A DNA stretch of 64,000 nucleotides from Adhaeribacter radiodurans (GTDB lineage: Bacteria > Bacteroidota > Bacteroidia > Cytophagales > Hymenobacteraceae): contig NZ_CP055153.1 of the NCBI RefSeq assembly GCF_014075995.1, positions 4,712,001-4,776,000 on the forward strand, in the 5' to 3' direction. This document shows, in pieces, positions 64,000-64,000 of the stretch. The translations under genes and the position numbers were made by a program. The notes under the pieces were generated by a model that saw only the letters and a list, made by a program, of their open reading frames with translations, was not told the DNA's origin and searched no databases. Each line of letters begins with the position of its first letter. The stretch's first letter is position 1.

Positions 64000-64000
64000 T

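Overview
This 64 kb window comes from a chromosome of the phylum Bacteroidota, most likely order Cytophagales and close to Hymenobacteraceae (Adhaeribacter/Pontibacter-like); the genus is an inference. The support is: several secreted proteins end in type IX secretion (T9SS) sorting domains; there are ELWxxDGT-repeat, beta-propeller hybrid-kinase and CHAT proteins typical of the phylum; a promoter matches the Bacteroidota TTTG / TAnnTTTG pattern; and Shine-Dalgarno sequences are mostly absent. I saw no rRNA, tRNA or CRISPR array.

Layout. 1-13 kb: the end of a T9SS-secreted protein, aconitase, a CPBP membrane protease, a TlpA-like thioredoxin lipoprotein, an acyltransferase, a polyprenyl diphosphate synthase and a KefB-type antiporter. 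13-22 kb: a large ELWxxDGT T9SS protein, an NTF2-like protein with an AraC regulator, several small proteins, a cyclase-family lipoprotein and a second NTF2-like protein. 22-31 kb: the 5-oxoprolinase genes, with pxpA and an NRAMP transporter on the minus strand and pxpB-pxpC divergent on the plus strand, then an M1 peptidase. Several dispersed repeats lie between these genes. 31-34 kb: a C39-like cysteine peptidase-fold protein and an aldo/keto reductase.

33.6-42.5 kb is the accessory region. It holds a type I restriction-modification operon read leftward (hsdM, hsdS, hsdR). hsdS is split by a 0.9 kb IS5-family element. The operon is followed by an AT-rich beta-helix/membrane protein of unknown role and preceded by a short remnant that looks like an antitoxin and zeta-toxin pair. 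42.5-54 kb: a one-protein hybrid two-component sensor, quinone oxidoreductase, lactonase-like lipoprotein, dienoyl-CoA-reductase-like SDR, dihydrolipoyl dehydrogenase and a TPR lipoprotein. 54-64 kb: a secreted M4 metalloprotease; a cassette of unknown two-domain tail-anchored protein, exported TPR-CHAT protease with a C-terminal membrane anchor, and convergent ECF sigma factor with TPR-bearing membrane anti-sigma factor; and the 3' end of an outer-membrane barrel-like gene.

Intergenic DNA is rich in repeats. I distinguish five dispersed families: R1 (GC-rich, 150-200 bp, often in inverted pairs), R2 (hairpin, 141 bp), R3 (about 90 bp), R4 (inverted repeat built on a GTCATCCTGnAAGGATCTAA core) and R5 (about 55 bp). 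There are also two copies of a small MITE-like element, one inserted cleanly into an R2 copy with a target duplication. The most interesting system candidate is the CHAT / anti-sigma / sigma cassette at 57.7-63.6 kb. The predicted topology places the CHAT protease and the anti-sigma TPR domain on the same side of the membrane.
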